From NCBI RefSeq assembly GCF_000373105.1, contig NZ_KB890436.1:1-35344 (forward strand): DNA of 35,344 nucleotides, given 5' to 3'. Shown here piece after piece: positions 25,338-32,764 of this stretch (within the stretch, counting starts at the first letter, position 1; every line of letters begins with the position of its first letter). A model generated the notes under the pieces. That model had not been told where the DNA came from and searched no databases. It saw only the letters and a list, made by a program, of their open reading frames with translations. The DNA is from Neolewinella persica DSM 23188 (GTDB taxonomy: Bacteria; Bacteroidota; Bacteroidia; Chitinophagales; Saprospiraceae). A program made the position numbers and the translations under genes.

Positions 25338-27005
25338 ATGACGGATATAGAAATTGCACAGAAAGTCATCGCTGAACATATTCGGGAAGTAGCGAATAAG
25401 TTAAACATCAAGGAAGAACATTTAGAATACTACGGTAGAGAAAAGGCAAAGCTGCCTTTGGATTTGATAGAAGAGGAGAAGGTAAGTAAAGGCAACCTTG
25501 TCTTAGTTACAGCCATTACACCAACCCCTGCGGGCGAAGGGAAGACCACTACCTGTATTGGCTTGAGTGATGGCCTGAATCACATCGGTAAAAAATCAGT
25601 TGTTGTCTTAAGAGAACCTAGTTTAGGTCCTGTTTTCGGTATGAAAGGCGGTGCTGCTGGTGGTGGATGGAGTCAAGTGATTCCTATGGTTGATATTAAC
25701 CTACACTTTACGGGTGATTTCCATGCCATTAGTATGGCGAATAACTTGTTGGCTGCTTTAATTGATAACAACATACAGAGTAAGAGCAGAAGTTTAGACA
25801 TTGATCCGCGTACGGTAATCTGGAAACGCTGTATGGACATGAACGATCGTGCGCTTCGAAACATCGTTGCTGCCTTAGGAGGGAAAGCCGGGGGCGTTCC
25901 TCGTGAGACAGGTTTCAATATTACGGCTGCGTCCGAAATAATGGCCATTCTATGTTTGTGTAAGAATTTAGAAGACTTACAAGAGATGTGCGGGAACATC
26001 TACATAGGGGATACTTTTGAAGGAAAGGCCGTTTATGCTAAAGACCTTAATTCCGCTGGTGCCATGGCCGTGTTATTGAAAGATGCCATCAAACCAAACC
26101 TGGTACAAACTCTTGAGGGGAACCCGGCCATTATTCATGGTGGCCCATTCGCTAATATTGCTCAGGGAACCAATTCTATTATCGCTACAAAAATGGGATT
26201 GAGCTTAAGTGAGTATGCAGTGACTGAAGCAGGTTTTGCAGCAGATTTAGGTGCTGAAAAATTCTTGAACATAAAGTGTAGAAGAGCTGGTTTGTCCCCA
26301 AAGGCGGTGGTGGTCGTGGCGACCATTCGCGCACTTAAGTATCATGGAGGGAAGCCACTTAATAGCTTAACTGAAGAAGATGTAGATGCACTAGAGAAAG
26401 GAATGCCAAACCTGGAAAAGCATATTGAAAGTATTCAAAGCTTTGGATTGCCAGTGGTCGTTTCCGTAAACGCCTTTAGCAGCGACACAGCTGCTGAAAA
26501 GGAACTGATTTATGCGCACTGCGAAAAACTAGGAGTGCCAGTAGCCTTGAGTTATGGTTGGGCTGATGGAGGTAAGGGATGTACTGAATTGGCGGAGAAG
26601 GTAGTCGCTGCTGTAAAGACCTGTGACAAGGAATTTATTCCTACTTACGACCTGGAAGACGCCCCCTTGACTAAAATAGAAAAGATTTGTCGGAAGATAT
26701 ATGGAGCATCCAATGTAGAACTTACCGCTGTAGCTAAAAGACAGTTAAAGCGATTTGAAGACTTAGGTTACGGTAACCTACCGATCTGCATGGCCAAAAC
26801 GCAAAAAAGCTTAAGCGATAACGCTAAGCTGATCGGGCGTCCTGAAAACTTTGACATACACATTCGTGAGTTTGAAATAGCTACGGGAGCAGGGTTCATT
26901 ATTCCGATTGCCGGCAATATGCTGAGGATGCCTGGCCTACCGTTGACTCCCTCTGCTGAAAATATTGAAATGGATAGTGAAGGGACAATCGTGGGGTTGT
27001 TTTGA
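25338..27005 (+). CDS. fhs: formate--tetrahydrofolate ligase
   Basis: The 555-residue enzyme makes 10-formyl-tetrahydrofolate from formate, THF and ATP. Its size and motifs are standard: the P-loop TPTPAGEGKTTT near residue 60, PSLGPVFGMKGGAAGGGWSQV, the FTGDFHAIS segment, and the C-terminal TGAGFIIPIAGNMLRMPGLP. It acts in the cytoplasm in one-carbon metabolism. The gene and the next 1.2 kb are visibly more AT-rich than neighbours and use AT-ending codons. Its AAAGGA sequence 6 bp before ATG is a real Shine-Dalgarno, unlike most genes here. Together these hint at transfer from another lineage, though a highly expressed native gene could look similar. Confidence 0.96.
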   Translation: MTDIEIAQKVIAEHIREVANKLNIKEEHLEYYGREKAKLPLDLIEEEKVSKGNLVLVTAITPTPAGEGKTTTCIGLSDGLNHIGKKSVVVLREPSLGPVFGMKGGAAGGGWSQVIPMVDINLHFTGDFHAISMANNLLAALIDNNIQSKSRSLDIDPRTVIWKRCMDMNDRALRNIVAALGGKAGGVPRETGFNITAASEIMAILCLCKNLEDLQEMCGNIYIGDTFEGKAVYAKDLNSAGAMAVLLKDAIKPNLVQTLEGNPAIIHGGPFANIAQGTNSIIATKMGLSLSEYAVTEAGFAADLGAEKFLNIKCRRAGLSPKAVVVVATIRALKYHGGKPLNSLTEEDVDALEKGMPNLEKHIESIQSFGLPVVVSVNAFSSDTAAEKELIYAHCEKLGVPVALSYGWADGGKGCTELAEKVVAAVKTCDKEFIPTYDLEDAPLTKIEKICRKIYGASNVELTAVAKRQLKRFEDLGYGNLPICMAKTQKSLSDNAKLIGRPENFDIHIREFEIATGAGFIIPIAGNMLRMPGLPLTPSAENIEMDSEGTIVGLF

Positions 27006-27031
27006 TAAATAGCGCCTAAGTTGAAATCATA

Positions 27032-27172
27032 ATGAATGCTGAACCAATCGGTAGTAGTTATTCAGGGAATGATATGAAAATCCATTTGGAAGAAGAATAC
27101 AAGAAATGGAAAGGAAGAAGCCAAGCGGGATCAAATGGTTCTTCAAAGCAGTGGTGGGAAATCTGGAAATAG
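27032..27172 (+). CDS. possible 46-residue small protein
   Basis: A 46-codon frame starts 26 bp after the fhs stop: MNAEPIGSSYSGNDMKIHLE, then EEEYKKWKGRSQ and a Trp-rich end QWWEIWK. The composition is protein-like (amphipathic Glu/Lys helix, aromatic C terminus) and codon usage resembles fhs. It has no recognised family. It may be co-transcribed with fhs, or may be the remnant of a longer gene. Confidence is low because it is short. Confidence 0.35.
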   Translation: MNAEPIGSSYSGNDMKIHLEEEYKKWKGRSQAGSNGSSKQWWEIWK

Positions 27173-27441
27173 AAGCTGCGTAGGGCAATGCGAGCCTTGT
27201 TTGCACCCCTTAAGAAGCAACTGCTCAGAGGGGAAGGCCTGTAGGATTACGCTTAGCCCAAGCTTCACGTTTCAAACGCCCCAGCTTGTTCATAGCAGCT
27301 CAAGACCAGTTTGTATAGAAGAACATTGGTTTGATCTTAAAAGTAATTCTCCGTCAATGATCGTTGCTATCTTCAAGATGATAATCATCAGTCTTCTTAG
27401 GTAGACAAGGATATTCATTTTGTATATAGTTCCAATATCAC
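27173..27441. other. unassigned gap between the small ORF and the CPBP gene
   Basis: A plus-strand frame (27135-27404) exists but its composition is not protein-like. No repeat or strong hairpin was noted. The last 100 bp are AT-rich and presumably hold the promoter of the CPBP gene. Confidence 0.4.
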
Positions 27442-28191
27442 ATGGAGTACCCTTTCGTCCGGCCTAAATATTACTATTCACTATTCAAAGACATCGTTGG
27501 GTTTGTAAAAAAGCCTGAGAATAGGGAAGCAACAGAAAAGTCGACAAAATTCAAGGTATACGATACCATTGGCTTGTTTGTCGTGAAAATTCTTTGTCTG
27601 ATCCCGATATCGATTCTGGTAGGCTTGATCCATGATCCGGAGAACTTAACAAAATCAAGTATGGCGGAACGGTTCTCACCTTTGATGCTACTACTCGTTA
27701 CGGTGCTGATTTTACCCATGGTGGAGGAGGTCGCTTTTAGGCTTTCCTTAAAGTTTAAGCCGATTTATCTGGCCTTAACCTCTGGCGTCTTTTTATACTA
27801 TGTGTTGACCAAGGCCGTGTTCGGTACAAAAATCAGCGCTGTAGACGAGACGTTCCTTACCAGGATAGTACTGTCTATTGGGTTGGTGCTGTTGTTGTAT
27901 CCATTACTGAATATGAAGTCGATCAGCAAGAAATTAGCTGAGGTGTGGACCAATCATTTCCGCAGCATCTATTATGTCTCCTGTATCACCTTTGCCTGGA
28001 TCCACGTCTTTAACTACGAGTTCAACTTGATGAATTTATTATTCCTTCCGTTAATCACCTTACCTCAGTTGATGACCGGGATCATTTCGGGTTATACAAG
28101 AGTCGCTTTTGGGTTTCGGTACCCGCTCTTTTTTCATATGGCAACTAATTTGATTGCTTTGGGTCTTTCGCTTTTACCTTTTGCTGACTAG
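27442..28191 (+). CDS. CPBP family intramembrane glutamic endopeptidase
   Basis: The 249-residue integral membrane protein carries the CPBP/Abi signature: EExxFR as EEVAFR (Glu95, Glu96, Arg100), FAWIH with His188, and HMATN with His232/Asn236. Around six hydrophobic segments are visible. Members are membrane proteases related to CAAX prenyl proteases; in bacteria they often serve in bacteriocin self-immunity or signalling, but no bacteriocin gene is seen nearby. It shares the AT-rich composition of the preceding fhs gene. It lies 105 bp upstream of rluF, with a word repeat between. Confidence 0.85.
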   Translation: MEYPFVRPKYYYSLFKDIVGFVKKPENREATEKSTKFKVYDTIGLFVVKILCLIPISILVGLIHDPENLTKSSMAERFSPLMLLLVTVLILPMVEEVAFRLSLKFKPIYLALTSGVFLYYVLTKAVFGTKISAVDETFLTRIVLSIGLVLLLYPLLNMKSISKKLAEVWTNHFRSIYYVSCITFAWIHVFNYEFNLMNLLFLPLITLPQLMTGIISGYTRVAFGFRYPLFFHMATNLIALGLSLLPFAD

Positions 28192-28216
28192 AACGACCAT
28201 CATGAATATGTTTTCT

Positions 28217-28257
28217 GAATTGCAGATTACAACGGATGACGAAGATCTTCACAGATG
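28217..28257 (+). repeat. word-type repeat (GATTAC/GGATGACG words)
   Basis: The gap before rluF carries phrases TGCAGATTACAACGGATGAC and GAAGATCTTCACAGATGG. They resemble degenerate copies of a widespread 'ATCCGTG/AATCTGTG' word repeat (recalled from memory, reverse orientation). No gene uses it, although a frame through it is open. Confidence 0.5.
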
Positions 28258-28284
28258 GAGAACCGCAAAATATGCCCAAACCCC

Positions 28285-28292
28285 TACCTTCG
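28285..28292 (+). promoter_or_regulatory. -7-like box of rluF
   Basis: TACCTTCG ends four bases before the ATG at 28297, the same spacing as in the mnmE and phosphatase genes. Confidence 0.45.
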
Positions 28293-28296
28293 CCCC

Positions 28297-29004
28297 ATGG
28301 CAGAAGACATCTCCATCTCCATCAATAAATTCATCGCCGCAACCGGCCTCTGCTCCCGCCGGGAAGCGGATAAACTGCTGGACGCCGGCAGGGTAACGCT
28401 GAACGGCGTAGTTGCCCGAAAGGGCAACCGGGTAGAAAAGGGCGACGAAGTAACCGTGGACGGTAAATCCCTTACCGAAAAACCCACCGCCGTTTACCTG
28501 GCCCTACACAAGCCGCCAGGCATTACTTGTACGACCGACCAGCGAGACAAGACGAACATCATCGATTTCGTCAACTACCCGGAACGCATCTTTCCCATCG
28601 GCCGGCTCGACAAACCCTCAACTGGCCTCATCCTTTTGACCAACGACGGTGATATCGTCAACAAGATCCTACGGGTAGAAAATGCCCACGATAAGGAGTA
28701 CATCGTTACGGTGAACAAGCCCATCAACCGCGAATTCGTAAAGCGAATGTCCGGGGGCCTACCCATCCTGGACACTGTTACCAAGCGATGTGAAGTAGAA
28801 AAACTCGGAAAGCACCGTTTCCGCATCATCCTTACCCAGGGCCTTAATCGGCAGATCCGCCGGATGTGTGAGTACCTCGGCTTTGAGGTGCTGACTCTGA
28901 AGCGTATCCGCATTATGAATGTCCGCCTGGATGACCTCCCGGTGGGGGAGTGGCGGGAGTTAAGGGAGGATGAATTGGAAGTGCTTATGGCTAATAGTAA
29001 ATAG
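28297..29004 (+). CDS. rluF: 23S rRNA pseudouridine synthase, RluF/RluB-like
   Basis: The 235-residue protein isomerises uridine to pseudouridine in 23S rRNA (RluF modifies U2604 and tRNA-Tyr in E. coli). An S4 RNA-binding domain comes first (INKFIAATGLCSRREADKLL...RVTLNG). The catalytic RsuA/RluB-family domain follows, with the aspartate in PIGRLDKPSTGLILLTNDGD and the RluF-typical stretches AHDKEYIVTVNKPI and QGLNRQIRRMCEYLGFEV. I chose the ATG at 28297 over one 42 bp upstream because the S4 domain begins just after it and a promoter-like box precedes it. The 3' end abuts a word inverted repeat shared with the convergent gene. Confidence 0.9.
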   Translation: MAEDISISINKFIAATGLCSRREADKLLDAGRVTLNGVVARKGNRVEKGDEVTVDGKSLTEKPTAVYLALHKPPGITCTTDQRDKTNIIDFVNYPERIFPIGRLDKPSTGLILLTNDGDIVNKILRVENAHDKEYIVTVNKPINREFVKRMSGGLPILDTVTKRCEVEKLGKHRFRIILTQGLNRQIRRMCEYLGFEVLTLKRIRIMNVRLDDLPVGEWRELREDELEVLMANSK

Positions 29005-29076
29005 TCTCGTGGTCTTGTGGGGCTGCCTAATACGGTAGCCCCACAAGACCAATAGACTACAAGACCACAAGACTAC
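29001..29076. repeat. word-type inverted repeat (GTCTTGTGG words)
   Basis: GTCTTGTGGGGCT (29012-29024) pairs perfectly with AGCCCCACAAGAC, and flanking units TAGTCTCGTG and CAAGACCACAAGACTAC continue the pairing. It lies exactly between the convergent rluF and TMTC-like genes and overlaps both stops, so it probably serves as a shared 3'-end hairpin. Confidence 0.85.
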
Positions 29077-31034
29077 CCCCCCGCCCTTTCCCGACGTATC
29101 CCCGGCTTCAACCGTTCCGCCTCCTGAAACGCAGTTTCAGCAAGCTCCGTTTGCCCGGCGTTATACAGCGCAATGGCGTAGTTCCAGTGTGCTTCCGCGT
29201 CATCGGGACGGGCCTGAGAGGCCCGGCGGAAGTAATCCAGCGCCTGCGCCGTTTGGCCAGAGACGCCGGAGGCGACGCCCAGCAGGCGGAGCGTTTCATA
29301 ATCGTTGGGGGCCAGCTGCTCCGCACGGAGGAGGTAACGGAAAGCCGTTTGCAGGTCTCCGCGTTCTTCCCCGGCGGCTTTGCCGGCGGAGGTTAGAGCA
29401 ATGACCAGGTTGTCCGTAGCAGCCTGGTAGGTGTCAGATAGGTCAATAGCCTTATCGTAATCGGTGATGGCAGCGTCGTATTCGTTTAGCAACAACTGAG
29501 CATTGCCGCGCAGCAGGTAAGCATTGCGGTAAGTCGGATGGATTTCAATGGCTCGTGTCAGATCCGCCTTAGCGTCAAGAAGTAATTGCTGTTGGTTGGG
29601 TTGTGCTGTGGAAGGGAGGGATTGGTAGCGTTCGACCCGGGCACCACCCGCAGCATTCAGTAGTTTGGCACTGTTGGGTTGCTTGACAACGTCGGTGGTG
29701 AAAAGGGTGAAATTGTCGGCCCAAGCCGGGTTGCGGGCGACCGTAAGACCAGAAAATAACAACACAATTATGGGGATGGCCCAGGAAATGGTCCCGCCGA
29801 ATTTCCGCGTCAGCCAGACCAGTAAAGAAGTTACGGCAATAGCCCAACCAAGGGAAGGCATAAACAGGAAGCGTTCGGACATATTGGTGCCGACGCTGAA
29901 AAATACGTTGCTGACGATCGACAAAGACGCCAGGTAGATCATTATGCCCAGCGTGACGAAGCGATGGGTGCGCCACTTCAGCAGCGCGAAAACGGCCAGG
30001 CCAGCGTGCAGTAATAAACCAAGCCACGGGGTTGTCGAAGCCCAGCTCATGATGGGAATGGCTCGGGGGTAGTAGTCGTGCACCAGGTTAGTCGGTACAA
30101 ACAGAAGCCGGAGGTACTCCCATAAGGTATGCATCACGGTGGCCAGCCGATCACCGGCGGAGATGTCTACCCAAACACCGTTTTGTAACTCCAGAAACGG
30201 GTTGTTCATCAGCTCACGTACGGGGTCACCCAGCGAAAGACCGATGACGGCAGACCGCAGGGCCAGAAACGCTGCCACACCAATAACGGCGGGCAGGAAA
30301 TATTTTAGTCGGCCGCCTGCTCCTTCTTTGCTACGGAATAAAAGCAGTACCAGAGGTATGACGGCCAGGAAAGTGATGGCGTTTTCCTTAGCCAGGCTCC
30401 CCAGGAAAACTAACCCTGCACCTGCGACCGCGCCCAAGAAATGTTCCCGCTCGGCTGCCCGGAAGATCAGCCAGGTTCCTCCGACAGCTCCAAGTAAGGC
30501 GATGATCTCGTCACGACCTTTAATATTGGCTACGGCCTCTGTGTGCAAAGGATGGGCGGCAAATAATGCCGCAATACCAAGCGCAAACCACCACGGCAGG
30601 TTCTTCTGCGTTTTGGCCAGATCGCGCACGAAACCGAAGATCACCAGCACCAGAGCACCGTACCAAAGCACGTTGAGTAAATGGGAGAGAAACGGGCCGT
30701 TACTAATCTGCTGTTCCAGCGCAAACATGGCCGGAGTTAGCGGGCGATAACGCCCTCCAGCGACCAGGTTGGCTTTTCCGTCATCCATGAAAAAGCCGTA
30801 GAAAGTATCGTGACTAAACAGCTCGCCCCAGCCAGCGATGCCTTTTTGGACGATCTCGTTGTCGGTAATGACGATGGCGTCATCCAGTGCAAAATCATGG
30901 CCAAGTGTATTTGCATAGATCAGGAAAGACAGCGCGAACAGCACAATCGCCTGTAAGCGAGGTTTACGATACCAGGAGAGGGTAGCGATTGGCACTTGTT
31001 TAGGTTGAGGTTGCTTGTGCTTACTTTTTGCCAT
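29073..31034 (-). CDS. TMTC-like membrane glycosyltransferase with C-terminal TPR repeats
   Basis: The 653-residue protein has about ten membrane helices followed by tetratricopeptide repeats. The N-terminal loop YANTLGHDFALDDAIVITDN carries the acidic Asp-Asp seen in GT-C mannosyltransferases, and GGRYRPL, HPLHTEAVANIKGRDE and the helices match bacterial homologues of TMTC protein O-mannosyltransferases. From about residue 455 on there are four or more TPR units (SAKLLNAAGG, YRNAYLLRGNAQLLLNEYDAAI, DAEAHWNYAIALYNAGQTELA). Donor and acceptor are unknown; TPRs may bind the acceptor. It is divergent from surE. A degenerate copy of the NotI-core repeat lies inside (30417-30433). Confidence 0.82.
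   Translation of the reverse strand: MAKSKHKQPQPKQVPIATLSWYRKPRLQAIVLFALSFLIYANTLGHDFALDDAIVITDNEIVQKGIAGWGELFSHDTFYGFFMDDGKANLVAGGRYRPLTPAMFALEQQISNGPFLSHLLNVLWYGALVLVIFGFVRDLAKTQKNLPWWFALGIAALFAAHPLHTEAVANIKGRDEIIALLGAVGGTWLIFRAAEREHFLGAVAGAGLVFLGSLAKENAITFLAVIPLVLLLFRSKEGAGGRLKYFLPAVIGVAAFLALRSAVIGLSLGDPVRELMNNPFLELQNGVWVDISAGDRLATVMHTLWEYLRLLFVPTNLVHDYYPRAIPIMSWASTTPWLGLLLHAGLAVFALLKWRTHRFVTLGIMIYLASLSIVSNVFFSVGTNMSERFLFMPSLGWAIAVTSLLVWLTRKFGGTISWAIPIIVLLFSGLTVARNPAWADNFTLFTTDVVKQPNSAKLLNAAGGARVERYQSLPSTAQPNQQQLLLDAKADLTRAIEIHPTYRNAYLLRGNAQLLLNEYDAAITDYDKAIDLSDTYQAATDNLVIALTSAGKAAGEERGDLQTAFRYLLRAEQLAPNDYETLRLLGVASGVSGQTAQALDYFRRASQARPDDAEAHWNYAIALYNAGQTELAETAFQEAERLKPGIRRERAGG
30417..30433 (+). 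repeat. degenerate NotI-core repeat in the TMTC gene, copy F
   Basis: TGCACCTGCGACCGCGC differs from the core by one base and encodes part of GAVAGAG on the minus strand. It could be coincidence, because the peptide is low complexity. Confidence 0.35.
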
Positions 31035-31038
31035 GTGG

Positions 31039-31046
31039 TGAAAGTA
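31039..31046 (-). promoter_or_regulatory. -7-like box of the TMTC gene
   Basis: On the minus strand TACTTTCA ends four bases before the ATG. It is a weaker match to TAnnTTTG, but has the same spacing as the other boxes. Confidence 0.3.
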
Positions 31047-31173
31047 CGCAACCCGGGGAATTGTGTTAGTTTTCCGGGGCTATTTCCAGGAAAATTGAAA
31101 ACCTTGACTGCCTGGGGGTGTTGGCAAAGAATCACAACAGGTCAATAGACCAACAGCAACAAAATACCAACCC

Positions 31174-32007
31174 ATGCCCCTAATCCTAATTACTAACGAC
31201 GATGGCATCACCGCTGGTGGCATTAAAGAACTTGTAAGCATCGCCCGTGAATTTGGCGACGTGCTGGTAGTAGCACCAGATAGCCCACAATCTGCGCAGG
31301 GGCACGCCATCACGATTGAGCGACCGGTATTTGTTCGGGAAAGTAACGTATTCGGAGAGGAAATCGAGGCCTACGAATGTAGCGGCACGCCGGTGGATTG
31401 CGTCAAAATTGCGAAGAGTGTTTTGCTCGACGGTCGGTCGCCCGACCTCTGTGTTTCCGGCATCAATCACGGCAGCAACGCAGCCATTAACATCATTTAC
31501 TCCGGTACCCTGTCGGCCGCGATGGAGGCCAGTTTGGAAGATACTCCCAGTATCGGGTTTAGCTTTTTGAACTATCAGTCCGATGCGGATTTCACCGTTT
31601 GCCGTCCCTACGTTCGTAAACTGATTAGCCACGTTCTGAAGCACGGTATGGAAGAAGGGAGTTTGTTCAACGTAAACATCCCTAACCTCCCGGCGGAAGA
31701 AATCAAAGGCTTGAAAATTTGCCGGCAGGCGGAAGCCCGTTGGGTGGAAGAATACGTAAAAGGGGAAGACCCCCGGGGCCGTCCTTATTACTGGCTGACG
31801 GGGAAATTCGTCAATGAAGACCCGCGGGAAGACGCTGATGCCAACGCGCTGCGGGCGGGCTACGTTACGCTGGTGCCCAGCCATCATGACCTGACGAACC
31901 ATGCCGCGCTGGAGCGTTTGACAACCATCGAGGCCTCCCTTCAGCCAGACGGAGCCAGTGGCGGAGACCAGGGGATTAGCCGGGAACAACACCTCGAGCA
32001 ATTCTAA
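31174..32007 (+). CDS. surE: 5'-nucleotidase SurE
   Basis: The 277-residue protein is a divalent-metal-dependent 5'/3'-nucleotidase of the SurE family. The metal site is formed by ITNDDG (residues 5-10), the loop VVAPDSPQSAQGHAIT and SGINHGSNAAINIIYSGT. The core is the usual length, with a C-terminal extension of about 25 residues rich in Gly and Asp, probably disordered. It acts in the cytoplasm, dephosphorylating nucleoside monophosphates and short polyphosphate. It is divergent from the TMTC gene and followed by a structured small-RNA candidate. Confidence 0.93.
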   Translation: MPLILITNDDGITAGGIKELVSIAREFGDVLVVAPDSPQSAQGHAITIERPVFVRESNVFGEEIEAYECSGTPVDCVKIAKSVLLDGRSPDLCVSGINHGSNAAINIIYSGTLSAAMEASLEDTPSIGFSFLNYQSDADFTVCRPYVRKLISHVLKHGMEEGSLFNVNIPNLPAEEIKGLKICRQAEARWVEEYVKGEDPRGRPYYWLTGKFVNEDPREDADANALRAGYVTLVPSHHDLTNHAALERLTTIEASLQPDGASGGDQGISREQHLEQF

Positions 32008-32093
32008 ATTGCATTGTCCTGACCGTTTACGACTTAAAAAGCCCCGCTCCGTAAGCAGTTGCCATTTGATGCAATACGTGTCATTAAACCGAC

Positions 32094-32101
32094 TACCTTT
32101 G
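32094..32101 (+). promoter_or_regulatory. -7 box of the small-RNA candidate
   Basis: TACCTTTG is a near-perfect -7 box in the surE-mnmE gap. A TTG lies about 25 bp upstream, slightly too far. About 200 bp downstream is a strong terminator, with no convincing open frame between. Confidence 0.5.
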
Positions 32102-32107
32102 CTTCCG

Positions 32108-32307
32108 ATCTCATAGGAAATTACCTCAGACCGCGCCCGTTAGGCACTTTAGTTTTGACTGCCTCGAGAAGAGGATCATTATCTCATGAGAGTATTGCGA
32201 TATTTTACTTTCTCCCGGATCGTTCACGAAAGATGAGAACACCCACCATCTGCCATCCGGTACACTTTAAGAGCGCGCTTCGTCTTGACGAGGCGCGCTC
32301 TTTTTTT
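32108..32307 (+). ncRNA. candidate structured small RNA (about 200 nt)
   Basis: The segment starts about 7 bp after a promoter box and ends at a GC-rich stem of 14 pairs (32271-32284 with 32287-32300) followed by seven T residues. Between are a hairpin AGGCA/TGCCT and a two-tier stem: CCGGAT (32215-32220) with ATCCGG (32255-32260), enclosing AGATG/CATCT. The lone plus-strand frame through it (32059-32343) runs through the terminator, so it is not a gene. I could not assign it to a known RNA family: 6S RNA would fit the size, but I cannot confirm the central bubble. It is also possible that this is only a long 3' end of surE. Confidence 0.5.
32271..32307 (+). terminator. strong intrinsic terminator
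   Basis: A stem of up to 14 pairs with GAGCGCGC at the base and a T7 tract. It ends the candidate small RNA or the surE transcript. Confidence 0.92.
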
Positions 32308-32415
32308 GCGCGGCAAAAAAGAGGTAGGCACTTCGCTCGGTAGACGGGCTTCGCCCCCGGTAGCGGGTAGAAGGCAGGCTGTCGCACTCAGGTGCTTTGG
32401 CTCCTCCTGCCATCG

Positions 32416-32738
32416 CGGCACCTCTGTGCTTCTTCAGCGCCTCTCTCGGTGCTGCCCTCTGCGAGAACCCCTTGCTGCGAAGCAGCCCTGAATGTCCTTA
32501 ATGATTTTCCCTTCCCTTAGTGTAGCCCTTATTGACCTTAATGCCTTAGTGGTTATTCTCCTCCTCCTCCTCCTTCCACGCCGGCATCTCTGTGCTTCCT
32601 CAGTGCCTCCCTCCGTGTGACCTCTGTGAGCACCAAATAGCTGCGTAGCAGTCCTGCTAAATACGCTCAGATAGTTACTCCAATATCTCACCTTTAGTGT
32701 ACTGCTTAATGGCCTTAATGCCAAAGTGGTTATTTTTC
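32416..32738. repeat. two imperfect direct copies of a word repeat
   Basis: Copy 1 (32416-32561) and copy 2 (32582-32738) are about 150 bp each and align over their length. Both run from CGGCACCTCTGTGCTTC-type words, through a GCTGCGAAGCAG-like hairpin (GCTGCGTAGCAG in copy 2), to CCTTAATGCCTTAGTGGTTAT at the end. The words read in reverse resemble the 'CACAGAGG' and 'CATTAAGG' phrases widespread in environmental genomes (from memory). Copy 2 ends 15 bp before the mnmE promoter box. A CTCCTCCTCC run separates them. Confidence 0.8.
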
Positions 32739-32752
32739 GAGGCCAATACATT

Positions 32753-32760
32753 TATCTTCG
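32753..32760 (+). promoter_or_regulatory. -7-like box of mnmE
   Basis: TATCTTCG ends four bases before the ATG at 32765, with a TTA about 20 bp upstream. A leaderless or very short leader is likely. Confidence 0.5.
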
Positions 32761-32764
32761 CACC

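Noticed and set aside
27135..27404. An 89-codon frame between fhs and the CPBP gene
   Set aside because: It starts inside the better-supported 46-codon frame, and its Cys/Ser-rich composition looks non-coding.
31186..32001. A 271-codon frame opposite surE
   Set aside because: Antisense shadow of surE with no family features.
32059..32343. A 94-codon frame in the surE-mnmE gap
   Set aside because: It runs straight through a very strong terminator and its composition is not protein-like.
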